64,000 bases of DNA from Methyloligella halotolerans (GTDB lineage: Bacteria; Pseudomonadota; Alphaproteobacteria; Rhizobiales; Methyloligellaceae): contig NZ_MASI01000006.1 in the NCBI RefSeq assembly GCF_001708935.1, forward strand, positions 166,051 through 230,050, read 5' to 3'. Under the pieces are notes generated by a model that was not told the DNA's origin, ran no database searches, and was given only the letters and a program-made list of their open reading frames with translations. Shown piece after piece: positions 16,800 through 26,236 of this stretch; the stretch's first letter is position 1; each line of letters begins with the position of its first letter. The position numbers and the translations under genes are program-made.

Positions 16800-17705
16800 A
16801 TGACAGCTAGACCGATCGAAAGATGGACGCGATTCGCCTTCCTCGCACTCTCTCTATCGATCGCTGCGCCATCCGACGCGGCCGAACCGAGCGCCAAGGA
16901 CGCCGGGAAGCCTCCGCCGCACCGGATCGTGTCGCTGAATGTCTGCACCGATCAGCTTCTGATGCTGCTCGTGCCAGAGGAGCGGATCGCCGCCGTGAGC
17001 CATCTCGCACGGGACCCGGAGGTTTCGACGCTTTCCGAACAGGCCGCCGGGCTTCCGATCACCTTTGGCAGCGCGGAGCAGCTGATCGTCGCCAAGCCGG
17101 ATCTGATCCTCGCCGGAGCCTATACCCGGGCCAATGTTCCGCTGTTGCGGCAGCTCGGCTTCAAGGTGGTGGAGGTTCCGCCCGCGACGAGCCTGAAGGA
17201 AGTGGTCTCCAATATCAGGGCCGTCGGCGAGGCGGTCGGGGAGAGCGAAAGAGCCGAGGCGATGGTCCGGGATATCGATGAAGCCCTTGCCGAACATGCC
17301 CCCCAAGCCGGCGAGGATCCTTTGGTGGTGCCGCTCTACGCCAACGCCTATACCTCCGGTCCGGGAACGCTGGTCGATTCCGTCCTGCAAGAGGCCGGGC
17401 TGCTTTCGATCGGCCGGAGCCTCGGTCTTTCGGGTATGCAGAAGCTGAACCTGGAGACCGTCTTGATGAGCAAGCCAGACGCGCTGCTGCTCCCCGACCA
17501 CCGCTACGAGGGCGATGCCTTGGCCTATGACGTCTTCCGCCATCCCGCGCTGCAGGCGTTGCACCGGGACATTCCCAGCCTCAGCTGGGACAGCGCCGAG
17601 ACCATCTGCGGCACGCCGGAGATCGTGCATGTCGTGAAGCGGCTGCGCGCCTTCCGCGAGGAACTGGTGACGTCGAAGAGCCGAGAGGCGGCCGCGGCGC
17701 CGTGA
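16800..17705 (+). CDS. ABC importer substrate-binding protein, BtuF/FecB-like
   Basis: 301 residues. Signal peptide about 1-27. Mature part is a TroA/BtuF-type binding protein: HRIVSLNVCTDQLLMLLVPEERIAAVSHLARDP, LAGAYTRANVPLLRQLGFKVVEV, the long connecting helix, and a second lobe ending DSAETICGTPEIVHVVKRL. Such proteins deliver cobalamin, heme or ferric siderophores to FecCD-type permeases. The ATG at 16800 is chosen because it starts the signal peptide, although the frame is open further upstream. Its stop overlaps the permease start (GTGA), so it is the first gene of a three-gene operon. The exact chelate is undecided. No TonB receptor is present here. Confidence 0.87.
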   Translation: MTARPIERWTRFAFLALSLSIAAPSDAAEPSAKDAGKPPPHRIVSLNVCTDQLLMLLVPEERIAAVSHLARDPEVSTLSEQAAGLPITFGSAEQLIVAKPDLILAGAYTRANVPLLRQLGFKVVEVPPATSLKEVVSNIRAVGEAVGESERAEAMVRDIDEALAEHAPQAGEDPLVVPLYANAYTSGPGTLVDSVLQEAGLLSIGRSLGLSGMQKLNLETVLMSKPDALLLPDHRYEGDALAYDVFRHPALQALHRDIPSLSWDSAETICGTPEIVHVVKRLRAFREELVTSKSREAAAAP

Positions 17706-18745
17706 GCGAAACCAGGATCATCGAAGCGGAAGCACAGAGCGGCGAGCAGCTTTACCGGCGTTCGCTGGCGGGGCTGATCGCGCTCACCTTCGGCCTGTTT
17801 CTGCTGTCCCTGATTATCGGTCCTGCGCATCTCTCACCGGTCGAGGTCTTTCGCGCGCTTTTTACCCGGGACGACACCGCCTCGGCCGTCTGGCTGATCG
17901 TCCGGGAGATCCGCCTTCCCCGCAGCATCCTGGCCGTGCTCGTCGGCGGAGCGCTCGGCGTTTCCGGAGCAGCCCTCCAGGGCTATCTCAGGAATCCTCT
18001 CGCGGAGCCGGGCATCATCGGCGCGTCCGGCGGCGCGGCCCTGGGGGCGGTCCTGGCATTCTATTTCGGACTTTCATACGCGATCCCCTTCGCCGTTCCG
18101 TTCGCAGGGCTGCTTGGTGCCGGCGCCGCCGTAATCACCGTCTATCTGCTCGCCGGACACGGCAGCCGTCCGCTGACGCTTATCCTTGCGGGTGTCGCGA
18201 TCAGCGCCTTCACCGCCGCCCTGACCAGCCTGACCTTGAGCCTTTCGCCCAACCCGTTCGCCATGTCGGAGGTGGTGTTCTGGCTGATGGGGTCGCTCGC
18301 AGACCGCAGCATGAACCATGTCTATCTGGCCGCGCCGCTGATCCTGGCCGGCTGCGCTCTCCTGCTGACATTAGGCCGCGCGATCGACGGGCTGAGCCTG
18401 GGGGAGGATGTCGCCGCAAATCTCGGGGTCAATCTTCGCCGCACGCAAATCCTGCTGATCCTCGGCATCGCCATGAGCGTGGGCGCGGCGACGGCGGTCG
18501 CCGGGGCCATCGCCTTCGTCGGGCTGATCGCGCCGCATATCCTGCGGCCCTTTACGGACGGCCGGCCGAGCCGGACCCTCAGTCTCAGCTTCTTCGGCGG
18601 GGCGAGCCTGGTCATCGCGGCTGATTGCCTGATCCGGGTGATCACGCCGGAGCGGGAGCTCAATCTTGGCGTCCTGACGGCCCTGCTCGGCGCGCCCTTC
18701 TTCCTGGTGCTGATCCTGCGCATGCGCGGGAGGGACTTCGCATGA
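17702..18745 (+). CDS. FecCD-family ABC permease
   Basis: 347 residues with about ten membrane segments. The family signatures are IRLPRSILAVLVGGALGVSGAALQGYLRNPLAEPGIIGASGGAALGAVLAF and GAIAFVGLIAPHILR, the site that couples to the ATPase. Imports iron-siderophore, heme or cobalamin. GTG start overlapping the binding-protein stop. Overlaps the ATPase start by four bases. Confidence 0.92.
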   Translation: MSETRIIEAEAQSGEQLYRRSLAGLIALTFGLFLLSLIIGPAHLSPVEVFRALFTRDDTASAVWLIVREIRLPRSILAVLVGGALGVSGAALQGYLRNPLAEPGIIGASGGAALGAVLAFYFGLSYAIPFAVPFAGLLGAGAAVITVYLLAGHGSRPLTLILAGVAISAFTAALTSLTLSLSPNPFAMSEVVFWLMGSLADRSMNHVYLAAPLILAGCALLLTLGRAIDGLSLGEDVAANLGVNLRRTQILLILGIAMSVGAATAVAGAIAFVGLIAPHILRPFTDGRPSRTLSLSFFGGASLVIAADCLIRVITPERELNLGVLTALLGAPFFLVLILRMRGRDFA

Positions 18746-19557
18746 GCGGCGTCGACACGGCTTCCGCCAGTCTGACGGCGGAGAAGATCGCCCTCGCCCA
18801 CGGCAAGGGCGAAGCTCTGCTGCGCGACGTCTCCTTCGCGGTCGCTCCCGGCGAACTGATCGGGCTGGTGGGCGCGAACGGCGCCGGCAAATCCAGCTTG
18901 ATGCATGTGCTTGCGGGACTCCGCGCCCCGACCGAAGGCCGGGTCCTGCTGCATGGAGAGCCGCTCGATGACATCGATAGAAGCGATCGGGCGCAAAAGC
19001 TCGCCTATCTGCCCCAGACGCGAGCAGTACACTGGCCGCTCAAGGTGCGGGACCTCGTGGCGCTGGGCCGCCTTCCCTACCGCCGCCCCTTCATGGGGAT
19101 GAGCGGCACCGACCGGGAGGCGATCGAGCGGGCGATGTCGATGACCCATACGCTGGGGCTGGCGGGGCGGCAGGCCGATACGCTGTCGGGGGGTGAACTG
19201 GCGCGGGTGCTGCTGGCCAGGGCGCTGGCACAGACGCCAACGGTGCTGCTGGCCGACGAGCCGATCGCCGCCCTCGACCCGGCCTATCAGTTCCGGATTT
19301 TGAATCTGCTCCGGCGCGCGGTCGACCAAGGGATCGCGGTGCTCGCCGTGTTCCACGACCTGCCTTTGGCCGCGCGCTACTGTGACCGGCTCATCCTGCT
19401 CCATGACGGCGCCCTGCACGCCATGGGGACGCCGCAGGAGGTTCTGACCGAAGCGACGGTCGAGACCGTCTACGGGATCAAGGTGGAGATCGACGACACG
19501 GGCAACTGGCTCTCCGTCACGCCGATCGACGTGACCGACGAGGACGCAACGGCCTGA
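18742..19557 (+). CDS. ABC importer ATPase, iron-chelate/cobalamin type
   Basis: 271 residues. Walker A GANGAGKS (44-51), Q-loop YLPQ near 89-92, signature LSGGE (148-152), Walker B VLLADEP (168-174), and switch His in VFHDLPLAARYC. It resembles FecE/BtuD/HmuV. The short C-terminal extension (about 25 residues after the fold) is common in this group. Last gene of the operon. Convergent with the GntR gene 9 bases away. Confidence 0.92.
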   Translation: MSGVDTASASLTAEKIALAHGKGEALLRDVSFAVAPGELIGLVGANGAGKSSLMHVLAGLRAPTEGRVLLHGEPLDDIDRSDRAQKLAYLPQTRAVHWPLKVRDLVALGRLPYRRPFMGMSGTDREAIERAMSMTHTLGLAGRQADTLSGGELARVLLARALAQTPTVLLADEPIAALDPAYQFRILNLLRRAVDQGIAVLAVFHDLPLAARYCDRLILLHDGALHAMGTPQEVLTEATVETVYGIKVEIDDTGNWLSVTPIDVTDEDATA

Positions 19558-19566
19558 CCGGCTATC

Positions 19567-20328
19567 TCACGCAACGGAGCTGAGGAGGCGATCACCGCCG
19601 CCAAGGCTGGTCTCGATAAGAGCGGCGCCGGCGCGGATGTCCTTGACCAGGGCATCGACCAGGAGGGCCTCGTTCCGTTTCTCAAGGGCGCTCAGGATCA
19701 CCTTATGATGGTCCACGAGATAGTGATCGCGGATCCTGTCTCCCGCCACACGCTGGCTCGGCCCGATCTGAAGCCAGACGCTCTCGATGCAGTTCATGGC
19801 CGCATGGTAGGGGTTCAGCTCGTAGATCCCCTTGTGGAAGTGCTGGTTCAGGACGATGAGCTCGTCCACCGCATCTTCCGTGACCTTCTCGTCCATTCGG
19901 GCGTCGATGGCGCGAAGCTCGGCGATGGCGATGTCGGACACGTAGGGCAGCGCCCGGGCTGCCGCGTGGCTCTCAAGCGTCTCCCGAAGCGCGAGAAGAT
20001 CTGCGAAACGCTGCAGCGTCATCGTCGGGATCTGCATGCGCCGATTGCCGAGAATTTCGATGGCGTGCTCGGAGCTGAGCCGCCGCACCGCCTCGCGGAT
20101 CGGCGTCGGGCTCATATGGAAGGCATCGGCAAGGCCGCGCATGGTGAGCTGGGTGCCAGGCGGAATGGCGCCGACCATGATGCAATGGCGAAGCTTCGCG
20201 TAGCACTGCTCCTGAATCGTCAACGATGGATCGACATCGACTGCGGCGAGAGCGGCCTGAAGATCGAGCTTCGGCACCGAAACCAGGGGCGTGCCGCCGA
20301 TTTGCGCGGCTTTCAACGTTGACCTCAT
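19567..20328 (-). CDS. GntR-family regulator (FCD subfamily), likely of the adjacent glutamylpolyamine operon
   Basis: 253 residues. An N-terminal extension (1-35), a winged helix-turn-helix (about 38-105: LRHCIMVGAIPPGTQLTMRGLADAFHMSPTPIREAVRRL), and an FCD ligand domain (110-235) whose His and Asp residues (NQHFHKGIYE, DHHKVI) normally bind a metal and a carboxylate ligand. Divergent from the glutamine-synthetase-like operon across only 61 bases that contain three phased TATCA repeats, so it very probably controls that operon and itself. The ligand may be a polyamine or gamma-glutamyl intermediate (inference). Confidence 0.88.
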   Translation of the reverse strand: MRSTLKAAQIGGTPLVSVPKLDLQAALAAVDVDPSLTIQEQCYAKLRHCIMVGAIPPGTQLTMRGLADAFHMSPTPIREAVRRLSSEHAIEILGNRRMQIPTMTLQRFADLLALRETLESHAAARALPYVSDIAIAELRAIDARMDEKVTEDAVDELIVLNQHFHKGIYELNPYHAAMNCIESVWLQIGPSQRVAGDRIRDHYLVDHHKVILSALEKRNEALLVDALVKDIRAGAALIETSLGGGDRLLSSVA

Positions 20329-20334
20329 GGCGGA

Positions 20335-20384
20335 ATGATATCACAAATAGGAATAACGTATCAAAAACTAGCGAACGATATCAT
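20335..20384. promoter_or_regulatory. Triple TATCA operator array between GntR and the glutamylpolyamine operon
   Basis: TATCA begins at 20339, 20359 and 20379, exactly 20 bases apart, i.e. about two helical turns, on one DNA face. Outer copies are embedded in ATGATATC and GATATCAT, which also pair as an inverted repeat. The array fills the 61-base gap, and the last copy ends 6 bases before the ATG at 20390, where a ribosome site would be expected. Best read as a GntR-regulator binding region. Confidence 0.65.
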
Positions 20385-20389
20385 CCGAT

Positions 20390-21736
20390 ATGGCTTCGGA
20401 CTACACAGATTGGCTCGCCGCGCGGCCGGAGATCGCATCACTCTTCGCCTGTCTCTGCGATTTGAACGGGACGCTTCGAGGCAAATGGCTTCCGGCCGAC
20501 CAGAGCTCCAAGCTGCTCGGCGGTGGCATTCGCATGCCCTTCTCCACCCTGAACGTGGATATCTGGGGCGCAGATATCGAAGGCAGCCAGTTCGTCTACG
20601 AGACGGGCGATGCGGACGGGGTCTGCACCTACACGGGGCGTCCGCTGGTGGCGACCGACTGGATGACCCGCCCCGGCGCCATGGCGCTTCTGTGGATGGG
20701 CTATGAGGATGGGGCGCCGTTCCTCGGCGATCCGCGACGCGCGCTGGCCGCGATCTGCGAGCGCTACGCGGCGGCCGGCTTGAAGCCCGTCGTTGCGGGG
20801 GAGTTCGAGTTCTACCTGTTCGATCCTTCGGGCCGGAGCCCGATGCCGCCCACCTCGCCGGTCTCGGGCGAGCGGCTGAATGCGCACAACGCGATCTCCA
20901 TCAGCGAGGTGCAGCATTTCGAGGGCTTCCTGAACGACGTCTACGATTACTGCCGGGACCAGGAGATCGGACTCGATACGACCATCTCGGAATACGGCTT
21001 CGGACAGTTCGAAGTCAGCATGAAGCATATCGACGATCCGCTGAAGGCGGCGGACGATGCGATCCTGTTCAAGCACATGGTGCGCGCCATCGCCCGCAAG
21101 CACGGGTTCGGCGCGACCTTCATGGCGAAGCCCTATGGCGAGGATTCGGGGAGCGGGCTCCACTATCACGTCTCGCTGCTGGATAGGGATGGAGAGAACG
21201 TTTTCGACGACGGCAGCCTCGAAGGTTCAGAGACGCTGCAGCATGCGGTGGGCGGACTTCTGACGACCATGCAGGAATGCATGCTCACCTTCGCGCCCCA
21301 CGAGAACTCCTATCGGCGCTTTCAGCCTGGCACCCATTCGCCAGCTTCCGTGGGGTGGGGCTACGAGAACAGAACCGCGGCGGTGCGGATTCCCGGCGGC
21401 GCGGGCAAGGCCCGGCGCTTCGAGCATCGTGTCGCCGGCGCCGATGCGAATCCCTATCTCGTTCTGGCCAGCATTCTCGGCGGTGCGCTGCTCGGTATCG
21501 AGCGCAAGCTCACGCCGCCTCCCCCGGTCGACGGCAATGCCTATGACGCGGAGCTTCCCGCCCTGCCGCGGGAATGGGGTGCCGCCATTGAGGCGTTCGA
21601 TGCAGGGTCCCACGTCGGCGATATCTTCTCTCCAACGCTTCAGCGCATGCTGGTCGACTGCAAGCGCCAGGAGCTGCAGCGCTTCCGGCAAACCGTGACC
21701 GAGTTCGAGCATCAGACCTATCTGGAAGTGGTTTAG
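20390..21736 (+). CDS. Glutamine synthetase family protein, probable gamma-glutamylpolyamine synthetase
   Basis: 448 residues of the glutamine synthetase fold, PuuA/GlnA-like branch. Catalytic-site elements: VVAGEFEFYLFDP (metal Glu), EYGFGQFEVSM, GSGLHYHVSLLD (His that binds Glu and ATP), NSYRRFQPGTHSPASVGWGYENRTAAVRIPGG (Arg cluster), ending FEHQTYLEVV. In PuuA-type enzymes Glu is ligated to putrescine. Its operon mates, an amino-acid-oxidase-type FAD enzyme, agmatinase and an amidotransferase, support polyamine use over ammonia assimilation. No clear Shine-Dalgarno. The ATG follows the operator array almost directly. Overlaps the next gene by one base. Confidence 0.87.
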   Translation: MASDYTDWLAARPEIASLFACLCDLNGTLRGKWLPADQSSKLLGGGIRMPFSTLNVDIWGADIEGSQFVYETGDADGVCTYTGRPLVATDWMTRPGAMALLWMGYEDGAPFLGDPRRALAAICERYAAAGLKPVVAGEFEFYLFDPSGRSPMPPTSPVSGERLNAHNAISISEVQHFEGFLNDVYDYCRDQEIGLDTTISEYGFGQFEVSMKHIDDPLKAADDAILFKHMVRAIARKHGFGATFMAKPYGEDSGSGLHYHVSLLDRDGENVFDDGSLEGSETLQHAVGGLLTTMQECMLTFAPHENSYRRFQPGTHSPASVGWGYENRTAAVRIPGGAGKARRFEHRVAGADANPYLVLASILGGALLGIERKLTPPPPVDGNAYDAELPALPREWGAAIEAFDAGSHVGDIFSPTLQRMLVDCKRQELQRFRQTVTEFEHQTYLEVV

Positions 21737-23043
21737 TGACGAAACAGACGAGCTATGCCGGCGACGGCGAGTATGTGGAGAGCTACTACGCATATTCGGC
21801 CAATCCCGCCCCCGACCGGCCGCATCTCGAAGGAGATGCTGAGACGGAGGTTTGTGTGGTCGGCGCGGGCTACACCGGTCTTTCGGCGGCGATCACGCTG
21901 GCCGAGAAGGGCTATCAGGTCTGCGTGCTGGAGGGTGCGAAGGTTGGCTGGGGCGCCTCGGGCCGAAATGGCGGCCAGATCGTCAACGGCCTCAACGCCA
22001 GCCTGCAATCCTTCAGGAAGCGCTATGGCACGGCGACGGCGAAGTTCGTCGCAAGCGTGGTGCAGGAAGGCGGCGAGATCATACGCGACCGGGTCAAGCG
22101 CTACGAGATCGCCTGCGACTTGAAGGACGACAACATCTTCGCCGCCCTCAACGGGCGTCATATGCAGGACCTCGAGGAGCGGGTCACAGTGTGGGAGAGC
22201 TACGGCCTGCACCACCAGGAGCTGCTCTCCAAGGACCAGATGCGGGAACTGGTCGGCTCGGACCTTTACGTGGGAGGCGTCATCGACCGGTCGGGGGGCC
22301 ACATGCATCCGCTCAACCTCGCGCTGGGCGAGGCGGACGCGTTGGAAAGCCTCGGCGGCGTGATCCACGAGCGCACGCCTGCGCTGCGCATCGACCACAG
22401 CGGCGACAGGCCGGTGGTCGAAACGCCCCACGGCCGGATGACCTGCGATACGCTGGTGCTCTGCGGCAATGCCTATCTCGGCTCCGTGGTGCCGACGCTC
22501 TCCTGGCGCGTCATGCCGGTCTCGACGCAAATCATGGCGACGAAGCCTCTCGGCGACGAGCTGGCCCGTGAGCTCCTCCCGTCGGACGCTTGCGTGGAGG
22601 ATGTGCGCTATATCCTGGACTACTACAGGCTCTCCGCCGACAAGCGCCTGCTGTTCGGCGGCGGCACCGTCTATGGCGGGTCGACCCCGAGCGACATCAA
22701 GGCAAAGCTGATGGGCAACATGACCGATGTGTTCCCGGCCCTGAAGGACGTGGCGATCGACTTCGCCTGGAGCGGGAATTTCGCCCTGTCTTTCACCCGC
22801 GTTCCCCAGCTCGGCCGGCTCGGCGACAGTACCTATTTCGCGCAAGGCTATAGCGGTCACGGTGTGGTCGGCTCCCATCTGTTCGGTCGCATCCTGGGCG
22901 AGGCGATCGACGGCGACCGGTCGCGATTTGACGTGTTCGCGAAAATGCCCTGGGTTCCCTTCCCCGGCGGGCGACTGTTCCGGGTGCCCTATTCCACCGT
23001 CGGCTCGTGGTGGTATGCGCTGCGCGATAGGCTGGGCATCTGA
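21736..23043 (+). CDS. FAD-dependent oxidoreductase, gamma-glutamylputrescine oxidase-like
   Basis: 435 residues of the DAO/PuuB family. Rossmann motif VCVVGAGYTGLSAAITLAEKG at about 36-56, then VGWGASGRNGGQ characteristic of PuuB-like oxidases, and a late GYSGHGVVGSHLFG FAD contact. Would oxidise the gamma-glutamylated amine to an aldehyde. GTG start overlapping the TAG of the synthetase gene. A homologue lies at 26.2-27.5 kb in the facing module. Confidence 0.88.
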   Translation: MTKQTSYAGDGEYVESYYAYSANPAPDRPHLEGDAETEVCVVGAGYTGLSAAITLAEKGYQVCVLEGAKVGWGASGRNGGQIVNGLNASLQSFRKRYGTATAKFVASVVQEGGEIIRDRVKRYEIACDLKDDNIFAALNGRHMQDLEERVTVWESYGLHHQELLSKDQMRELVGSDLYVGGVIDRSGGHMHPLNLALGEADALESLGGVIHERTPALRIDHSGDRPVVETPHGRMTCDTLVLCGNAYLGSVVPTLSWRVMPVSTQIMATKPLGDELARELLPSDACVEDVRYILDYYRLSADKRLLFGGGTVYGGSTPSDIKAKLMGNMTDVFPALKDVAIDFAWSGNFALSFTRVPQLGRLGDSTYFAQGYSGHGVVGSHLFGRILGEAIDGDRSRFDVFAKMPWVPFPGGRLFRVPYSTVGSWWYALRDRLGI

Positions 23044-23066
23044 CAGAAGAGTTCGAGAGGAGACGG

Positions 23067-24038
23067 ATGAACGACAAGCGCGGCGATCAGGCCTTCAGGG
23101 CGGACGGGCTTCTCGGCCGGTGGCCGGAGATGACCTATGCCGGAGCACAGAGCTTCCTGCGGCGTCGGTATACGCGCGAGATCGCCGGCGCCGATGTGGT
23201 GGTGAGCGGCGTGCCGTTCGACAGCTCAGTGACCAACCGGCCCGGGTGCCGGCTGGGACCCCAGGCAATCCGCGCAGCTTCGGTGCAACTCGCCGAGCTG
23301 AAGGCGTTCCCTTTCGGCTTCGATCCGTTCGAAACGCTGGCGGTGGCCGATTATGGTGACTGCTTCGTCGACCCCCATCATCCCCAGGACGTGCCGGCGA
23401 CGATCGAGGCTCATGCCGACGGCATCCTCGACCAGGATGCGCTCATGCTGACCTTGGGTGGCGATCACTTCGTCAGCTATCCGCTGCTGAAGGCCCATGC
23501 CAAGAAATACGGGTCCCTCGCGCTGCTCCAGTTCGACGCCCATTGCGACACCTGGGAGGACGACGGAAAATCCCTGGATCACGGCACGATGTTTTCGCGC
23601 GCGGCCAAGGAGGGGATTGTGGATCCGGCCCGATCTACCCAGATAGGCCTCAGGACCTACAACGACTCGGATCACGGCTTCGAGATCCTCACAGCGCCCT
23701 GGGTTCACCGCAATGGGATCGACGCGGCGCTGGAGACGATCAAGAGCCGGGCCGGAGATGCACCGCTCTACATCTCGTTCGATATCGACGGGCTGGATCC
23801 GGCTTTCGCGCCCGGCACCGGCACCCCCGTGGTCGGCGGGCTGGCGAGTTGGCAGGCCCTGGAACTCATCCGCGGTCTCGGCGATCTGCGCTTGGTCGGC
23901 ATGGATGTGGTGGAGGTCTCGCCTCCCTATGACCATGCCGAGATCACGGCGATCGCCGCGGCCACGGTCGCACATGATTGGCTCTGCCTGCTTGCGGAGA
24001 AGAAGGGCGCGAAGCGCCATCCCGTGGGCAAGCTCTAG
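23067..24038 (+). CDS. speB: Agmatinase-type ureohydrolase
   Basis: 323 residues of the arginase/agmatinase family, hydrolysing agmatine (or a guanidino analogue such as guanidinobutyrate) to putrescine and urea. The six Mn ligands are in place: H134 in GGDHF, D157/H159/D161 in FDAHCDTW, D239/D241 in SFDIDGLDP. The N-terminal GVPFDSSVTNRPGCRLGP is typical of agmatinases rather than arginase. GAGAGGAGA ribosome site. Third gene of the operon, feeding putrescine to the glutamylation route. The substrate within the family is an inference. Confidence 0.87.
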   Translation: MNDKRGDQAFRADGLLGRWPEMTYAGAQSFLRRRYTREIAGADVVVSGVPFDSSVTNRPGCRLGPQAIRAASVQLAELKAFPFGFDPFETLAVADYGDCFVDPHHPQDVPATIEAHADGILDQDALMLTLGGDHFVSYPLLKAHAKKYGSLALLQFDAHCDTWEDDGKSLDHGTMFSRAAKEGIVDPARSTQIGLRTYNDSDHGFEILTAPWVHRNGIDAALETIKSRAGDAPLYISFDIDGLDPAFAPGTGTPVVGGLASWQALELIRGLGDLRLVGMDVVEVSPPYDHAEITAIAAATVAHDWLCLLAEKKGAKRHPVGKL

Positions 24039-24056
24039 GACTTCTTAGGTACGCTT

Positions 24057-24767
24057 ATGAAAATCGGCATTCTGGCCACCGGACATTCCCCGGACGAGAT
24101 CCGGGACGAAGAAGGGGATTACGACGATCTCTTCCATGCCTTCCTGGCAGGGAAGGAGCTTTCGTTCGAGACCTATCCGGTCATCGACGACATCTGGCCG
24201 GACAGCCCCGACGACGCCGACGGCTGGCTGATCACCGGCTCCAAGCATGGCGTCTACGAGGATCATCCCTGGATCCCGCCGCTGGAGGATTTCATCCGCG
24301 GGGCCTACGCGGCCTCCGTGCCGGTGGTCGGCATCTGCTTCGGACATCAGATCGTGGCCCAGGCGCTCGGGGGCAAGGTCGAGAAGTTCGACGGCGGCTG
24401 GTCGGTGGGCGCGACGGAATACAAACTCAAAGACGGTCAGGAGGCCCGGCTCATCGCCTGGCATCAGGATCAGGTCATCGAGCCGCCGGCGGATGCGGAA
24501 GTCGAAGGCTCATCGGCGTTCTGCCGCTACGCGGTGCTCCGCTACGGGGACAAGGCGCTGACCATCCAGCCCCATCCGGAGTTCACGCCGAAATTCTCCC
24601 GGGCGCTGCTGGAAGCGCGGGGCACGACCCTGCCCTACGACATCGCCGAGAATGCCGCATCAAGCTTCGACCTTCCGCTCGACAGAGAGGCGTTCTCGGA
24701 GCAGATCGCCGACTTCTTCAGGGCGTCCGTGAACCGGCTTGCGGTTCCGGCCGACGAGGAACGCTGA
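24057..24767 (+). CDS. Class I glutamine amidotransferase domain protein
   Basis: 236 residues, stand-alone type 1 GATase. Catalytic triad C94 in GICFGHQ, H173 and E175 in QPHPEF. It resembles GMP-synthase-like amidotransferases rather than the PuuD branch. In this setting it may hydrolyse a gamma-glutamyl amide, for example gamma-glutamyl-GABA to GABA plus Glu, but that is inferred from position only. Last gene of the plus-strand module. Convergent with the aldehyde dehydrogenase, 9 bases between stops. Confidence 0.82.
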   Translation: MKIGILATGHSPDEIRDEEGDYDDLFHAFLAGKELSFETYPVIDDIWPDSPDDADGWLITGSKHGVYEDHPWIPPLEDFIRGAYAASVPVVGICFGHQIVAQALGGKVEKFDGGWSVGATEYKLKDGQEARLIAWHQDQVIEPPADAEVEGSSAFCRYAVLRYGDKALTIQPHPEFTPKFSRALLEARGTTLPYDIAENAASSFDLPLDREAFSEQIADFFRASVNRLAVPADEER

Positions 24768-24776
24768 GCACTCCCG

Positions 24777-26207
24777 CTACGGCATCGAGACGGCTTTGAT
24801 CTCGCAATAATCCTCTAGCCCGAAGACGCCGCCTTCGCGGCCGTTGCCGGACATCTTGTAGCCGCCGAAGGGCGATCCGAATCCGATATCGGTGCCGTTG
24901 ATGCGGACCATGCCGGCACGCAGGCGCTTCATGACGTTCTTCGCGCGTTCGAGGTCGCCGGACTGGACGAAGGCGCAGAGACCGTAGGGCGTGTCGTTGG
25001 CTATCCGGATTGCCTCCTCGTCATCGCCGTAGGAAATCATCACGAGGACGGGACCGAACACCTCTTCCTGGGCGATGGTCATGTCATTGGTGACCTCGCC
25101 GAAAACAGTCGGCCGGACGAAGTAGCCGCGATTGAATCCGGCTGGGCGTCCCGGTCCGCCGGCGAGCGTCTTTGCGCCCTCGTCGATCGCCGTCTCGATC
25201 AGCCCTTGCACCTTCTCGAACTGCACGGCGGAGACGAGGGGACCGATATGGGGGCCCTTCTCAGCCGGCTGTCCAACCTCGAAGGTTTCTGCGAGTTTCG
25301 CGGCCGAAGACATGGCTTCAGCGTACTGGCTTTCATGGACGAGCATGCGGGTGGGCGCGTTGCAGCTCTGGCCTGAATTCATGAAGCATTGGGCGAGGCC
25401 CTGCTTGATGGATTTCTCCAGATCGGCATCGTCGAGAATGACGTTGGGCGACTTGCCGCCGAGCTCCAGGGTCACGCGCTTGACGGTCTCCGCCGCATCC
25501 TTGGTGATCAAGCGGCCGGCACGGGTGGAGCCGGTGAAGGACATCATCTGTATGTCGGGGTGCTTGGAGAGTGCGGAGCCTACAGTCGGGCCATCGCCGT
25601 TCACCAGATTGAAGACACCAGCGGGCACGCCGGCCTCGTCGAGGATCTCGGCGAACAGCAGCGCGTTTAGGGGTGTGACCTCCGACGGCTTCAGCACGAC
25701 GGTGCAGCCCACGGCCATGGCGGGGAACACTTTCAGAGCGATCTGGTTGATCGGCCAGTTCCACGGGGTGATCATGCCGCAGACGCCGATGGGCTCGCGG
25801 CGGATGAGATCTCCTTCGGCGTTGATGTGCTCGAACTCGAAATTTTCCAGGGCGGCGATGGTCGCCTTCAGGTGGCCGACGCCGACGGCGGTCTGGGCCT
25901 TGTCGCAAAGATCGATGGGCGCGCCCAGCTCTTCGCAGATGATGGACGACATCTCGGCATAGCGCCGCTCGTATACCTCCAGGATCTTCTTCAGAAGCGC
26001 GATGCGCTCCTCCCGGCTCGTCTCGGAGAAGGTGGCGAAGGCACGATTTGCGGCCGCGACGGCGGCGTCGACGTCTTCCGCCGTGCCCATGGCAATGGTT
26101 GCGATGACCTCTTCGTTGGCTGGATTGATGACGTCTTCCGTCGTGCCGCCATTGGGGGCGACCCAGGCGCCGTCGATATAGAATTTGTCGGTCTTCAGAT
26201 CGGTCAT
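24777..26207 (-). CDS. NAD(P)-dependent aldehyde dehydrogenase
   Basis: 476 residues, ALDH superfamily. Catalytic N150 (TPWNWP), E248 (LELGGKSP) and C282 (GQSCNAPTR). Full length with the C-terminal GSPFGGYKMSGNGREGG. Expected to oxidise the aminobutyraldehyde or gamma-glutamylaminobutyraldehyde produced by the neighbouring oxidase or aminotransferase. It is the last gene of the minus-strand polyamine module, 29 bases after the FAD oxidoreductase stop. Confidence 0.9.
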   Translation of the reverse strand: MTDLKTDKFYIDGAWVAPNGGTTEDVINPANEEVIATIAMGTAEDVDAAVAAANRAFATFSETSREERIALLKKILEVYERRYAEMSSIICEELGAPIDLCDKAQTAVGVGHLKATIAALENFEFEHINAEGDLIRREPIGVCGMITPWNWPINQIALKVFPAMAVGCTVVLKPSEVTPLNALLFAEILDEAGVPAGVFNLVNGDGPTVGSALSKHPDIQMMSFTGSTRAGRLITKDAAETVKRVTLELGGKSPNVILDDADLEKSIKQGLAQCFMNSGQSCNAPTRMLVHESQYAEAMSSAAKLAETFEVGQPAEKGPHIGPLVSAVQFEKVQGLIETAIDEGAKTLAGGPGRPAGFNRGYFVRPTVFGEVTNDMTIAQEEVFGPVLVMISYGDDEEAIRIANDTPYGLCAFVQSGDLERAKNVMKRLRAGMVRINGTDIGFGSPFGGYKMSGNGREGGVFGLEDYCEIKAVSMP

Positions 26208-26236
26208 AAATTCAGCGCGCTTCGTGGAAGCGCCTC

